From Bacillota bacterium (GTDB taxonomy: Bacteria > Bacillota_I > Bacilli_A > Acholeplasmatales > UBA5453), in contig JAEZHT010000054.1 of NCBI GenBank assembly GCA_023436805.1, positions 1 through 8,523 on the forward strand: a stretch of DNA of 8,523 nucleotides. Direction: 5' to 3'. Positions 1 to 6,653 of this stretch are shown piece after piece (positions within the stretch are counted from its first letter, which is position 1; every line of letters starts with the position of its first letter). The notes below the pieces were generated by a model. It made no database searches. It had not been told where the DNA came from and saw nothing but the letters and a program-made list of their open reading frames with translations. Both the position numbers and the translations under genes were made by a program.

Positions 1-14
1 CCTTATAATATCAC

Positions 15-40
15 TTTACTATATATTTATATATAGTAAA
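15..40. repeat. Perfect 12-bp inverted repeat (AT-rich palindrome)
   Basis: The arms TTTACTATATAT (15-26) and ATATATAGTAAA (29-40) are exact reverse complements separated by TT. No T-tract follows on either strand, so it does not look like an intrinsic terminator. It covers the -10 of a possible leftward promoter (28-56), which would suit a repressor operator for a gene beyond the left edge. The repeat is seen directly; the operator role is inferred. Confidence 0.6.
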
Positions 41-56
41 ATTCATGAAATATCAA
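28..56 (-). promoter_or_regulatory. Possible leftward promoter for a gene outside the window
   Basis: On the minus strand, TTGATA (51-56) is followed after 17 bp by TATATA (28-33), a fair sigma-A-type pair. It lies just past the terminator of the sugar ATPase gene, where a new leftward transcription unit would begin. Such matches are common in AT-rich DNA, so this is only a candidate. Confidence 0.3.
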
Positions 57-83
57 AAAAATAAATAAAATGACTTAAAACGA

Positions 84-113
84 CAAAAAAAGTACCTCAA
101 AATGAGATACTTT
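84..113 (-). terminator. Intrinsic terminator of the sugar-ABC ATPase gene
   Basis: In minus-strand RNA, a 10-bp stem (104-113 with 89-98, one G-U pair) around a 5-nt loop runs into seven U residues (91-85). It lies about 30 nt past the stop codon at 145, with a second hairpin in between. Confidence 0.75.
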
Positions 114-126
114 GTCTACAGCCTGA

Positions 127-146
127 AAGAGACCTTGCGGTCTCTT
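127..146 (-). other. Stem-loop overlapping the stop codon of the sugar ATPase gene
   Basis: AAGAGACC (127-134) and GGTCTCTT (139-146) form a perfect 8-bp stem with a 4-nt loop. The stem begins inside the TAA stop (145-147). No U-run follows on the minus strand, so it may protect the 3' end of the mRNA or assist the terminator at 84-113. On the plus strand a loosely U-rich stretch follows it. Confidence 0.5.
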
Positions 147-1260
147 ATTTGTTTTGGTCGAATACTAAACGTTGTTCAGTTTCTGGGTTGAAGAAATGGC
201 ACTTGTTCATGTCTAAAGCCAATTCCATCTTGTCACCAATGTGGATGTCTGCTCTCGCATCTACGCTTGCGCAAACGTTATTACCATTGATGTTGGTATA
301 AATATTGGTTTCAGCACCTAATAATTCAGCGACGTCAACTTCAATCTTAAGGATGCTGTTAGGGAATGTTTCAAACACTAACTTATCGTCATGAATGTCT
401 TCAGGACGGATACCTAAAACGATTGGTTTGCCATAGAATGAATTTTGTTTGATGATTTCAAGTTTGCCTTTAGGTACTTCAAGTTTTTGGTTACCAGTAA
501 CGAACCATCCGTCGTTGTTTACAACGCCTTCGATGAAGTTCATTGGCGGTGTACCAATGAATCCCGCAACGAACATGTTGTTAGGGAAGTCATAAATTTC
601 TTTAGGTGCACCGACTTGTTGGATGTAACCATCTTTCATAACAACGATACGGCTAGCCATGGTCATCGCTTCGATTTGGTCATGGGTAACGTAAATGGTT
701 GTTGTGTTGATTCTGTTGTGAAGTTTAATCAATTCACCACGCATTTGAACGCGTAGTTTAGCATCCAGGTTGGATAGTGGTTCGTCCATTAAGAATACTT
801 TCGCATTACGGACAATCGCTCTACCTAAGGCAACACGTTGTCTTTGACCACCGGATAACGCTTTTGGTTTACGGTCAAGGTAAGGTAATAGACCTAAGAT
901 GGCTGCTGCTTCTTTGACTTTAACGTCAATTTCATTTTTAGGCATCTTACGAATCTTAAGACCGAATGCCATGTTGTCATAAACGGACATGTGTGGGTAT
1001 AGCGCATAGGATTGGAAAACCATCGCGATGTTACGGTCTTTTGGTGCTACGTCGTTTACTAAGACGTTATCGATGTATAGTTCACCAGCAGAAATTTCTT
1101 CCAAACCAGCGATCATACGTAATGTTGTGGACTTACCACAACCAGAAGGTCCAACGAATACGATAAATTCTTTATCTTTGATGCTTAAGTTGAAATCGAA
1201 TACCGCTTGGACACCATTAGGGTAAATCTTATCAATGTGTTTTAAATCTAGGGTTGCCAT
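145..1260 (-). CDS. msmX: Sugar ABC importer ATP-binding protein, MsmX/MsmK/UgpC family
   Basis: This is the cytoplasmic ATPase that powers a carbohydrate ABC importer. The 371-residue length is normal for the MalK/UgpC/MsmX family. Visible motifs are Walker A GPSGCGKST (37-45), Q-loop Gln83, signature LSGGQ (135-139), Walker B VFLMDE (155-160) with Glu160, and switch His193. A C-terminal TOBE-type region from about 235 carries GIRPEDI (283-289). The start is supported by AAAGGAG (1268-1274) 7 nt upstream. No permease or solute-binding gene is adjacent, and the gene has its own promoter and terminator. That fits the known habit of MsmX/MsmK ATPases of serving several sugar importers encoded elsewhere. 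A perfect cre-like operator covers the predicted transcription start, suggesting carbon-source control. The family is certain. The exact sugar, and the choice between the names msmX, msmK and ugpC, cannot be decided from sequence. Confidence 0.93.
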   Translation of the reverse strand: MATLDLKHIDKIYPNGVQAVFDFNLSIKDKEFIVFVGPSGCGKSTTLRMIAGLEEISAGELYIDNVLVNDVAPKDRNIAMVFQSYALYPHMSVYDNMAFGLKIRKMPKNEIDVKVKEAAAILGLLPYLDRKPKALSGGQRQRVALGRAIVRNAKVFLMDEPLSNLDAKLRVQMRGELIKLHNRINTTTIYVTHDQIEAMTMASRIVVMKDGYIQQVGAPKEIYDFPNNMFVAGFIGTPPMNFIEGVVNNDGWFVTGNQKLEVPKGKLEIIKQNSFYGKPIVLGIRPEDIHDDKLVFETFPNSILKIEVDVAELLGAETNIYTNINGNNVCASVDARADIHIGDKMELALDMNKCHFFNPETEQRLVFDQNK

Positions 1261-1267
1261 ACAATCA

Positions 1268-1306
1268 CTCCTTTATTAGTATATAGTTGTCAACGCTTAC
1301 ATTATA
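1268..1306 (-). promoter_or_regulatory. Promoter -10 and ribosome site of the sugar ATPase gene
   Basis: A perfect TATAAT lies on the minus strand at 1301-1306 and AAAGGAG at 1268-1274. The sequence 17 bp upstream of the -10 (TTTCTT, 1324-1329) is a poor -35 and falls in the T-tract of the preceding terminator. The promoter may therefore be intrinsically weak or need help. Transcription would start near 1294. Confidence 0.65.
1288..1301 (-). promoter_or_regulatory. cre-like operator (CcpA/LacI-family site)
   Basis: The minus strand reads TGTAAGCGTTGACA, matching every position of the Gram-positive cre consensus TGWAANCGNTNWCA. It abuts the -10 box and covers the predicted transcription start, the usual position for catabolite repression. 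A local LacI-family sugar repressor with a similar CG-centred operator is an alternative. The match is seen; the binding protein is inferred. Confidence 0.6.
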
Positions 1307-1318
1307 CGAAAGTATATC

Positions 1319-1345
1319 AAAAAAAGAAATGTGCAAGTTGCACAC
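1319..1345 (-). terminator. Intrinsic terminator after the YcxB-like gene
   Basis: In minus-strand RNA, the palindrome TGTGCAACTTGCACA (1344-1330) forms a short stem and is followed by UUUCUUUUUUU (1329-1319). It lies 17 nt past the stop codon of the 162-residue membrane protein and separates that unit from the sugar ATPase gene. Confidence 0.7.
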
Positions 1346-1361
1346 TTCGATTGTTTGATAC

Positions 1362-1850
1362 TTAGTATGGGATATATTGTTTTAACAATCCAATCAATCC
1401 TTCAAGGTCTTCTGTAGGGATACTTCTTTTGGGGATGATGGTTGCGATATTGTAATTCATATATAACAGAATTAAGTTTTCTGTGATGATCATTTTTTTG
1501 TAAATGGTATATGGGGCTGATTGCTCAATTGGTTGGTTTTGAAATGTACTTGATATCAGAAATAACTCTTCATTGAAAATGATCCGAACTTCATCTGCAC
1601 GGTTGTTATACTGACGAATCGATTGTCTTTGGATAATCACGGCAAACAACCCCATGATGAGGACGGCATAAAATACGATGCCTATACCAATCATTAATAA
1701 CAATGGATCGCCTTCATCTGCGATGAGAAGCATGATGAGCGGCATCAAAAATAACCCCATCACGACAATGAAAAATTGTCTGCGCCAAAAATGACTCCAT
1801 AAAAATTGATAATAATCTTTTTGTGTGTGTTCAAACTCAATACTATACAT
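1362..1850 (-). CDS. Small membrane protein, YcxB-like
   Basis: This is a 162-residue protein of unknown function. Two hydrophobic segments are visible, about 26-43 and 49-73, separated by a short acidic loop (ADEGDP), so it probably forms a two-helix hairpin in the cytoplasmic membrane. The soluble C-terminal part (about 85-160) is rich in beta-type sequence. It contains the pattern ILLYMNYNIATIIPKRSIP (about 127-145), which resembles the C-terminal domain of YcxB-like proteins, a widespread uncharacterised family. Translation is probably coupled to the upstream PucR-like gene: AAAGGAG (1860-1866) lies in that gene's last codons, and its stop is only 3 nt before this ATG. The spacing from ribosome site to ATG is 9 nt. 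The membrane topology is fairly clear; the family assignment is from memory of the motif. Confidence 0.7.
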   Translation of the reverse strand: MYSIEFEHTQKDYYQFLWSHFWRRQFFIVVMGLFLMPLIMLLIADEGDPLLLMIGIGIVFYAVLIMGLFAVIIQRQSIRQYNNRADEVRIIFNEELFLISSTFQNQPIEQSAPYTIYKKMIITENLILLYMNYNIATIIPKRSIPTEDLEGLIGLLKQYIPY

Positions 1851-1853
1851 AGA

Positions 1854-2432
1854 TTAGCTCTCCTTTATTAATAGATAGATGATTACTGCGTCATCAAACT
1901 TTTTCAAATCAAATCCAGTGACACGATAAAACTTTTCTAGACGGTTAATCAGTGTGTTTCTATGTAGATATAAGGCCTTCGCTGCTTCTGATGTGTTTTG
2001 ATTTTTTTCAATAAAGACTTTCATCGAGTGGAGAAATTCTTCATCGTCATAAAATTGTTTTAAAATCATTTGTTTGGATTGTTCATCAATTGAACCTTTA
2101 ACCTTATCATAAAATAAGATTTTATCATTCAAATAAGGACGATCAAACTTCAACATGAGCATCTTTTTTTGCATATCTTCTTTGAGTTCAAGTTCTGAAT
2201 CAAAGAATGATGATTCATATAATGAAAGACTTTGAAACAAATCCGTATTGATTGAATTGATGAGTTCTTCAAATAATACTTCGCCTTGTTCACGAATTAA
2301 AACGACCAACTTATCGCTTTCGACATATTGTTTCGGATTGATCAATATATCGGAAAATAAGGTTTGAATGGTTGTGAGTTCATCGAGATTCAATTGTTCA
2401 ACTGGACTGACCAAGAGGTAGCCTTTGTACAT
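1854..2432 (-). CDS. Short PucR/CdaR-type helix-turn-helix protein
   Basis: This is a 192-residue probable DNA-binding regulator. The C-terminal region (about 136-190), with NTSEAAKALYLHRNTLINRL and then TGFDLKKFDDAVIIYLL, is the helix-turn-helix domain found at the C-terminus of PucR, CdaR and related activators. Family members usually have several hundred residues with sensor domains in front. Here the N-terminal 130 residues match nothing I recognise, so this is a reduced form whose signal is unknown. It is the first gene of a pair with the YcxB-like membrane protein and is divergent from the S66 peptidase gene. The two start regions are near-identical mirror images, so it may regulate both directions. 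Its start is set by an extended -10 and GGTGAT just upstream. The domain call is firm; target and ligand are unknown. Confidence 0.78.
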   Translation of the reverse strand: MYKGYLLVSPVEQLNLDELTTIQTLFSDILINPKQYVESDKLVVLIREQGEVLFEELINSINTDLFQSLSLYESSFFDSELELKEDMQKKMLMLKFDRPYLNDKILFYDKVKGSIDEQSKQMILKQFYDDEEFLHSMKVFIEKNQNTSEAAKALYLHRNTLINRLEKFYRVTGFDLKKFDDAVIIYLLIKES

Positions 2433-2447
2433 GTTATCACCAACCTA

Positions 2448-2456
2448 ATTATACCA
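2448..2456 (-). promoter_or_regulatory. Extended -10 promoter of the PucR-like gene
   Basis: The minus strand reads TGGTATAAT, a perfect -10 with the TGn extension and no convincing -35. Transcription would start near 2441, giving a leader of only about 9 nt that begins at GGTGAT (2441-2436). GGTGAT can pair with the AUCACC part of the 16S rRNA tail. Confidence 0.6.
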
Positions 2457-2504
2457 AAATTCGTAAGTGATATGGTACATAATGAAAATATGTCAATTTT
2501 ACTA

Positions 2505-2513
2505 TGATATAAT
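2505..2513 (+). promoter_or_regulatory. Extended -10 promoter of the S66 peptidase gene
   Basis: TGATATAAT is a perfect -10 with TGn extension. No good -35 is present at 16-18 bp. Transcription would start near 2520, so the leader is about 9 nt and starts with the GGTGAT ribosome-pairing sequence (2520-2525). Confidence 0.6.
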
Positions 2514-2528
2514 GAATTTGGTGATAAC

Positions 2529-3545
2529 ATGAAATACCCACATTATCTTAAGCAAAATGGCACAATTGGTTTGTTCGCAAGCAGCTTTGGCGCGAATACC
2601 GAACCCTATAAATCCAGATTAGAATCCGCAATTTTACAACTGAAATCGTTGGGCTATAACATCGTCAGTGAAGGCGATATTTTTGGCTATTATCAAGGTG
2701 CGAGTGCTCCTAAAGAAGCTAGGGCAAAAGCTTTTGAGTCTTTATACAAAAATCCAAAAGTCGATTTATTATGGAGTGTGGGTGGTGGCGAATGGTTGAT
2801 GGAAATGCTGCCTTACATCGATTTTGAAGCGTTAAAAAAATACCCACCAAAATACGTTATGGGGTATTCTGACAATACCCATTTGACGATGTTAATGAAT
2901 ACATTACTCGATACCGCAGCCATTTACGGTCAACACACAACAGAATTCGGGATGAAATCTTGGGATGAATCATTAAAACAAGCTTTAGAAATCATAACCG
3001 GTCAAAGACATATTCAACATAGTTTTTCTATGTATGAAGGTAAAGACACAGAACAAAATGACCCACTGGGTGGCTATATATTGAGCGAACCTACACATTG
3101 GGTAAACTTAAGAAATGAAAGTGAAATCCATCTTTCAGGACGATTGATTGGCGGATGCATCGATGTGTTTTTATCCCATTTAGGCACCCCATTGGATCAA
3201 GTACATACATTCATTGAAAAGTATAAGGATGATGGCATCATTTGGTTCATGGAAGCCTGTGACTTAAACTTATTTGGTTTAAAAAGGGCTTTGTGGCAAC
3301 TCAAACTGGCTGGTTGGTTCAAATACACCAAAGGCTTTATTTTTGGTAGACATTTGAATGCTTCACCTGTCATAGACCTAGACCAATACCAAACCACCTT
3401 GGATATCTTAGGTGACTTGAATGTACCCATCATCATGGATGCTGATTTTGGCCATACACCGCCAACATTCACACTGATTAGTGGAGCGTACGTTAAAATT
3501 AAATCGAAGGATGGTAAAGGCACCATTCAAACCCTACAAAAGTAA
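2529..3545 (+). CDS. Serine peptidase S66 family (LD-carboxypeptidase / MccF-like)
   Basis: This 338-residue cytoplasmic-type protein has no signal peptide or membrane segment. The S66 Ser-Glu-His triad can be placed: Ser114 in MGYSDNT (nucleophile elbow), Glu242 in IWFMEACD, and His309 in DADFGHTPP. GGGEW (85-89) and the glycine pair in LIGGC (207-209) are also typical of the family. S66 enzymes either trim the terminal D-alanine from murein tetrapeptides (LdcA) or cleave amide bonds in toxic peptide-nucleotides (MccF, microcin C self-immunity). The roughly 338-residue length and the FMEACD/insert layout look more MccF-like to me than LdcA-like. If the host is wall-less, as the context hints, murein recycling is unlikely and a detoxification or peptidase role is favoured. 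The gene stands alone, divergent from the PucR-like gene, with a shared terminator downstream. Family firm; substrate unknown. Confidence 0.88.
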   Translation: MKYPHYLKQNGTIGLFASSFGANTEPYKSRLESAILQLKSLGYNIVSEGDIFGYYQGASAPKEARAKAFESLYKNPKVDLLWSVGGGEWLMEMLPYIDFEALKKYPPKYVMGYSDNTHLTMLMNTLLDTAAIYGQHTTEFGMKSWDESLKQALEIITGQRHIQHSFSMYEGKDTEQNDPLGGYILSEPTHWVNLRNESEIHLSGRLIGGCIDVFLSHLGTPLDQVHTFIEKYKDDGIIWFMEACDLNLFGLKRALWQLKLAGWFKYTKGFIFGRHLNASPVIDLDQYQTTLDILGDLNVPIIMDADFGHTPPTFTLISGAYVKIKSKDGKGTIQTLQK

Positions 3546-3546
3546 A

Positions 3547-3573
3547 AAAATTCCCCAAAAACTGGGGAATTTT
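3547..3573. terminator. Bidirectional intrinsic terminator
   Basis: AAAATTCCCC (3547-3556) and GGGGAATTTT (3564-3573) form a perfect 10-bp stem with a 7-nt loop. It is followed by U-rich sequence in both directions, TTTTGTTTTAT on plus and TTTTTTT on minus. It sits between the converging stops of the S66 peptidase gene (3543-3545) and sufB (3580-3582) and can serve both. Confidence 0.88.
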
Positions 3574-3579
3574 GTTTTA

Positions 3580-4989
3580 TTATCCGATGGAACCTTCCAT
3601 TTCAAGCTTGATGAGTTGGTTGAGTTCGACTGCGTATTCCATAGGCAATTCTTTTGCGAACGGTTCGATGAAGCCCATGACGATCATTTCTGTTGCTTCT
3701 TCTTCGGTTAAACCTCTGCTCATGAGGTAGAAGAGTTGGTCTTCAGAAATCTTAGATACGGTTGCTTCATGCTCTAAGGATACGTCTGAGTTTCTAACAA
3801 TGTTGGTTGGGATGGTATCAGAGAATGAGAAATCATCCAAGATGATGGTGTCGCATTCCACGTGTGCTTTCGCGCCTTTGGCACGTTTACCAAAGTCGAC
3901 TTTACCACGATAGTTTACCGTACCGCCACCTCTAGAGATGGATTTTGAGATGATTGAAGAGGTTGTATTTGGTGCGACGTGAATCATCTTCGCGCCAGTG
4001 TCTTGGTTTTGACCCTTACCTGCGAATGCGATGGAGATGGTGGTCCCTTTCGCACGTTCGCCTAAGAGGATACAAGATGGGTATTTCATGTTAACGTTTG
4101 AACCGATGTTACCATCAATCCATTCCATATGGGCGTCTTCATAAACAAAGGCACGTTTGGTGACTAGGTTGATGACGTTGTTTGCCCAGTTTTGTACTGT
4201 TGTATAGCGGCAAGTTGCACCTTTCATGACGACGATTTCAACAATCGCGGCGTGTAAGGAGTCCTTGGTATACACAGGGGCTGTACAACCTTCAACATAG
4301 TTCACAGAAGCACCTTCATCGACTAAGATGAGGGTACGTTCGAATTGACCCATTTGTTCTGAGTTGATTCTAAAATAAGATTGTAAAGGCTTCTTCACTT
4401 TGACCCCTTTAGGGACATAGATGAAGGACCCACCACTCCATACGGCACTATTGAGTGCTGCATATTTATTATCTGAATAAGGAATGACTGTACCGAAGAA
4501 CTTCTTAACAAGTTCTGGGTGCTCACGAAGTGCTGTGTCGGTATCGACAAATATGACACCTTCCGCTTCAAGTTCTGCCATGGTTGAGTGGTATACTACC
4601 TCAGATTCAAATTGGGTTGAAACGCCGGCTAAGAATTTTCTTTCCGCTTCAGGAATACCTAATTTTTCAAAGGTATCTTTGATTTCGGAAGGGACATCTT
4701 CCCATGAACTTTCAGCTCTTTCAGATGCTCTGATGAAATAAGTAAATTCATCAAAATCAATACCAGATAAGTCTGGACCCCATTTAGGATTCTTAAGTTC
4801 TATGAACTTTTTATAACTCTTAAGTCTGAAATCTAACATCCATTCTGGTTCTTTCTTATATTCGCTAATGGCACGAACAACGTCTTCAGTTAGACCTTTT
4901 CCGGTACGTAATACCGGTGTATTTTCGGTTTTGAAGCCGAATTTATAGTCACCAATGATGGCGTCTATCTTCTTTTTATTTTCATCCAT
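3580..4989 (-). CDS. sufB: Fe-S cluster scaffold protein SufB
   Basis: SufB forms the SufBC2D scaffold complex on which Fe-S clusters are built in the cytosol. The 469-residue length is normal. The N-terminal helical part (1-130) precedes the beta-helix core containing GCTAPVYTKDSLHAAIVEI (234-252). Near the C-terminus, Cys379 (HVECD) and Glu408 (EHEAT) are 29 residues apart, the same spacing as the functional Cys405 and Glu434 of E. coli SufB. The SEDQLFYLMSRGLTEEEA motif (415-432) follows. It is the last gene of the operon. Its AAGGAGG (4997-5003) lies in the last codons of sufU, 7 nt before ATG, and the genes are 2 nt apart. The stop is followed by the bidirectional terminator. Confidence 0.97.
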   Translation of the reverse strand: MDENKKKIDAIIGDYKFGFKTENTPVLRTGKGLTEDVVRAISEYKKEPEWMLDFRLKSYKKFIELKNPKWGPDLSGIDFDEFTYFIRASERAESSWEDVPSEIKDTFEKLGIPEAERKFLAGVSTQFESEVVYHSTMAELEAEGVIFVDTDTALREHPELVKKFFGTVIPYSDNKYAALNSAVWSGGSFIYVPKGVKVKKPLQSYFRINSEQMGQFERTLILVDEGASVNYVEGCTAPVYTKDSLHAAIVEIVVMKGATCRYTTVQNWANNVINLVTKRAFVYEDAHMEWIDGNIGSNVNMKYPSCILLGERAKGTTISIAFAGKGQNQDTGAKMIHVAPNTTSSIISKSISRGGGTVNYRGKVDFGKRAKGAKAHVECDTIILDDFSFSDTIPTNIVRNSDVSLEHEATVSKISEDQLFYLMSRGLTEEEATEMIVMGFIEPFAKELPMEYAVELNQLIKLEMEGSIG

Positions 4990-4991
4990 GA

Positions 4992-5432
4992 TTATTCCTC
5001 CTTGTTGTGAAGCAATGCTTGTTCAGCTGCTTTCCATGCAAGTGTGGCACATTTGATTCTGGCTGGAAACTGTGCGACACCATGATATGCTAATGCGTCG
5101 CCATTTAGAATATTTTGGTCATAGTTCTCATTGGTCAACATATGATAATAGGCTTGTATGATGGCTAACCCTTCAGCCTTGGTGTGGTTTTTCAGGGTAA
5201 TACTCATCACGCTTGCACTTGAACAGCAAATGCTACAACCGGTTCCTTGGTGTTTGATGTCGGTGATGATGCCATTCGTCTCTTTGAGTTGAACGGTCAT
5301 GTCATCGCCACAAGATGGGTTATGCATATGGACTGTAAAGTAAGTAGGGTCTTGTACCAAGCCTTTATTGTATGGGTTTTTATAATGATCCATGATGACT
5401 TGACGGTATAAATTTTCTAAATGTGAACTCAT
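4992..5432 (-). CDS. sufU: Zinc-dependent sulfur transfer protein SufU
   Basis: SufU accepts persulfide sulfur from the SufS cysteine desulfurase and passes it to the SufBCD scaffold. The protein has 146 residues, close to B. subtilis SufU. The zinc ligands fall at the same numbers as I recall for that protein: Cys41 and Asp43 (SCGDD), Cys66 (GTGCSICC) and Cys128 (ARIKCATLAWKA). The insert before Cys128 (about 100-125) separates SufU from IscU-type scaffolds. AAGGAG (5440-5445) overlaps the sufS stop and is 7 nt from ATG, so translation is well initiated. It lies between sufS and sufB in the Bacillota order. Cys69 and Cys70 next to Cys66 are additional cysteines in the active loop. Confidence 0.96.
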   Translation of the reverse strand: MSSHLENLYRQVIMDHYKNPYNKGLVQDPTYFTVHMHNPSCGDDMTVQLKETNGIITDIKHQGTGCSICCSSASVMSITLKNHTKAEGLAIIQAYYHMLTNENYDQNILNGDALAYHGVAQFPARIKCATLAWKAAEQALLHNKEE

Positions 5433-5443
5433 GTATTTTCTCC

Positions 5444-6649
5444 TTAAAAAGCTTTGAAGAAACGAACCGCTTCTTGGATGCTTTCAACAAATCGATCGGC
5501 ATCTTCATAATCATTGTAGATGTAGAATGTTGCTCTCAATGTGGCCAATTGCTTGAGCCATTTGGTGATGAGTTGGGCACAGTGGTGTCCAGCCCTTAAG
5601 CACACTTTATTTTGATCGAAAATGCTTGCTGCGTCATGTGGATGAACGAAATCCACATTGAATGTGATGATGCCCGTTTCTGAGGTTGGGTTAAAGACGG
5701 TGATGCCTTCAATGGCTTTCATCTTTTCTAATGTATATTGATGTAATGCGTGCACGTGTGCGTGTATTTCATCAAAACCAATCGATTCAATGAATTCAAT
5801 GGCTCGACCCAATCCGATGGCACCTGAAATGATCGGTGTACCTGCTTCAAAACGGTATGGGGTATCTTTCCATGTAGCCCCATTCAATTCCACTTGATCA
5901 ACCATGTCTCCACCAAATTCAGTGGGTTCCATTTTATTGAGTAAGTGTTTTTTACCATAGAGTACACCTATGCCTGTAGGACCCAAAATTTTGTGTCCTG
6001 AAAATGCAAGAAAATCTGCATTTAAAGCGGTCACATCGATTTTCATGTGTGGGGCTGCTTGAGCAGCATCAACCACCACAATGGCACCTTTTTGGTGTGC
6101 CAAATCGATGATTTCTTTGATTGGGGTGACATAACCCATGACGTTGGAAACATACGTTAGTGCAACCACTTTGGTTTGGTCAGTGAGCACCGATTTAAAT
6201 GCTTCAACGGTAATTCTCCCCTCCGCATTGAGTGGTACATATACCAATTTTGCGCCTGTGTTTTTGGATACTTGCATCCAAGGCAACACAGATGAATGGT
6301 GTTCTAGTTCAGAGGTGATGATTTCATCGCCTGCTTTAAGTTGTTTTTGATAGCTAGATGCTACCAAGTTCAATGATGCAGTGGTCCCACGTGTGAACAC
6401 GATTTCTTCAAATTTCGCATTGAGAAATCTCGCTAGAGTGGTTCTGGCTGCTTCATACAAATCGGTTGCTTCATAGGATAGCCCATAAACACCACGGTGG
6501 ACATTGACACCCAGTTTTGAGTAATAATGATCTACCACATCGATGACATTTTTAGGTTTCAATGAAGAGGCTGCTGTATCTAAATATACTAGATTTGGAT
6601 TATGGTCGTAAATGGGGAATTGTTGACGTATAAGTTTGACATCTAGCAT
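5444..6649 (-). CDS. sufS: Cysteine desulfurase SufS (PLP-dependent, group II)
   Basis: SufS removes sulfur from L-cysteine, giving alanine and an enzyme-bound persulfide that is handed to SufU. The 401-residue protein shows the PLP lysine Lys220 in SGHKILGPTG, Asp194 in VVVDAAQ (pyridine nitrogen), Thr89-Thr90 in TRGTT, and catalytic Cys357 in RAGHHCAQ with Arg352. These align with Lys224 and Cys361 of B. subtilis SufS with a constant offset of four. His338 (HPHDAAS) then matches His342, the residue reported to swap into the SufU zinc site. No Shine-Dalgarno sequence precedes the ATG; the sufD stop is 4 nt upstream, so reinitiation after sufD is likely. No other start is nearby. Confidence 0.96.
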   Translation of the reverse strand: MLDVKLIRQQFPIYDHNPNLVYLDTAASSLKPKNVIDVVDHYYSKLGVNVHRGVYGLSYEATDLYEAARTTLARFLNAKFEEIVFTRGTTASLNLVASSYQKQLKAGDEIITSELEHHSSVLPWMQVSKNTGAKLVYVPLNAEGRITVEAFKSVLTDQTKVVALTYVSNVMGYVTPIKEIIDLAHQKGAIVVVDAAQAAPHMKIDVTALNADFLAFSGHKILGPTGIGVLYGKKHLLNKMEPTEFGGDMVDQVELNGATWKDTPYRFEAGTPIISGAIGLGRAIEFIESIGFDEIHAHVHALHQYTLEKMKAIEGITVFNPTSETGIITFNVDFVHPHDAASIFDQNKVCLRAGHHCAQLITKWLKQLATLRATFYIYNDYEDADRFVESIQEAVRFFKAF

Positions 6650-6653
6650 AGTT

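Larger units (their letters stand above)
2430..2531. repeat. Mirrored promoter/start modules between divergent genes
   Basis: The 27 bases at 2505-2531 (plus) and those at 2430-2456 (minus) are identical at 23 positions. Each contains TGn-TATAAT, six variable bases, then GGTGATAACATG ending in a start codon. The last 14 bases (TTGGTGATAACATG) are exact in both. The 48 bp between the modules are AT-rich without other obvious structure. Confidence 0.8.

Noticed and set aside
1..60. C-terminal end of a plus-strand gene entering from the left (frame open from base 2 to a TAA near 60)
   Set aside because: It has only about 20 codons of AT-rich sequence, no recognisable protein pattern, and no terminator after it.
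445..756. Plus-strand open frame of about 100 codons opposite the sugar ATPase gene
   Set aside because: It is antisense to a gene with all ABC ATPase motifs, and I found no supporting evidence for it as a gene. Other frames opposite sufB, sufS, sufD, sufC and the S66 peptidase were rejected for the same reason.
1288..1293. TTGACA on the minus strand upstream of the sugar ATPase gene as a -35 element
   Set aside because: A -10 at 17 bp would fall in the ribosome-binding site. The hexamer is part of the cre-like operator instead.
2491..2496. TTGACA on the minus strand as the -35 of the PucR-like gene
   Set aside because: It is 37 bp from the good extended -10 at 2448-2453, and the hexamer 17-18 bp downstream of it is a poor -10.
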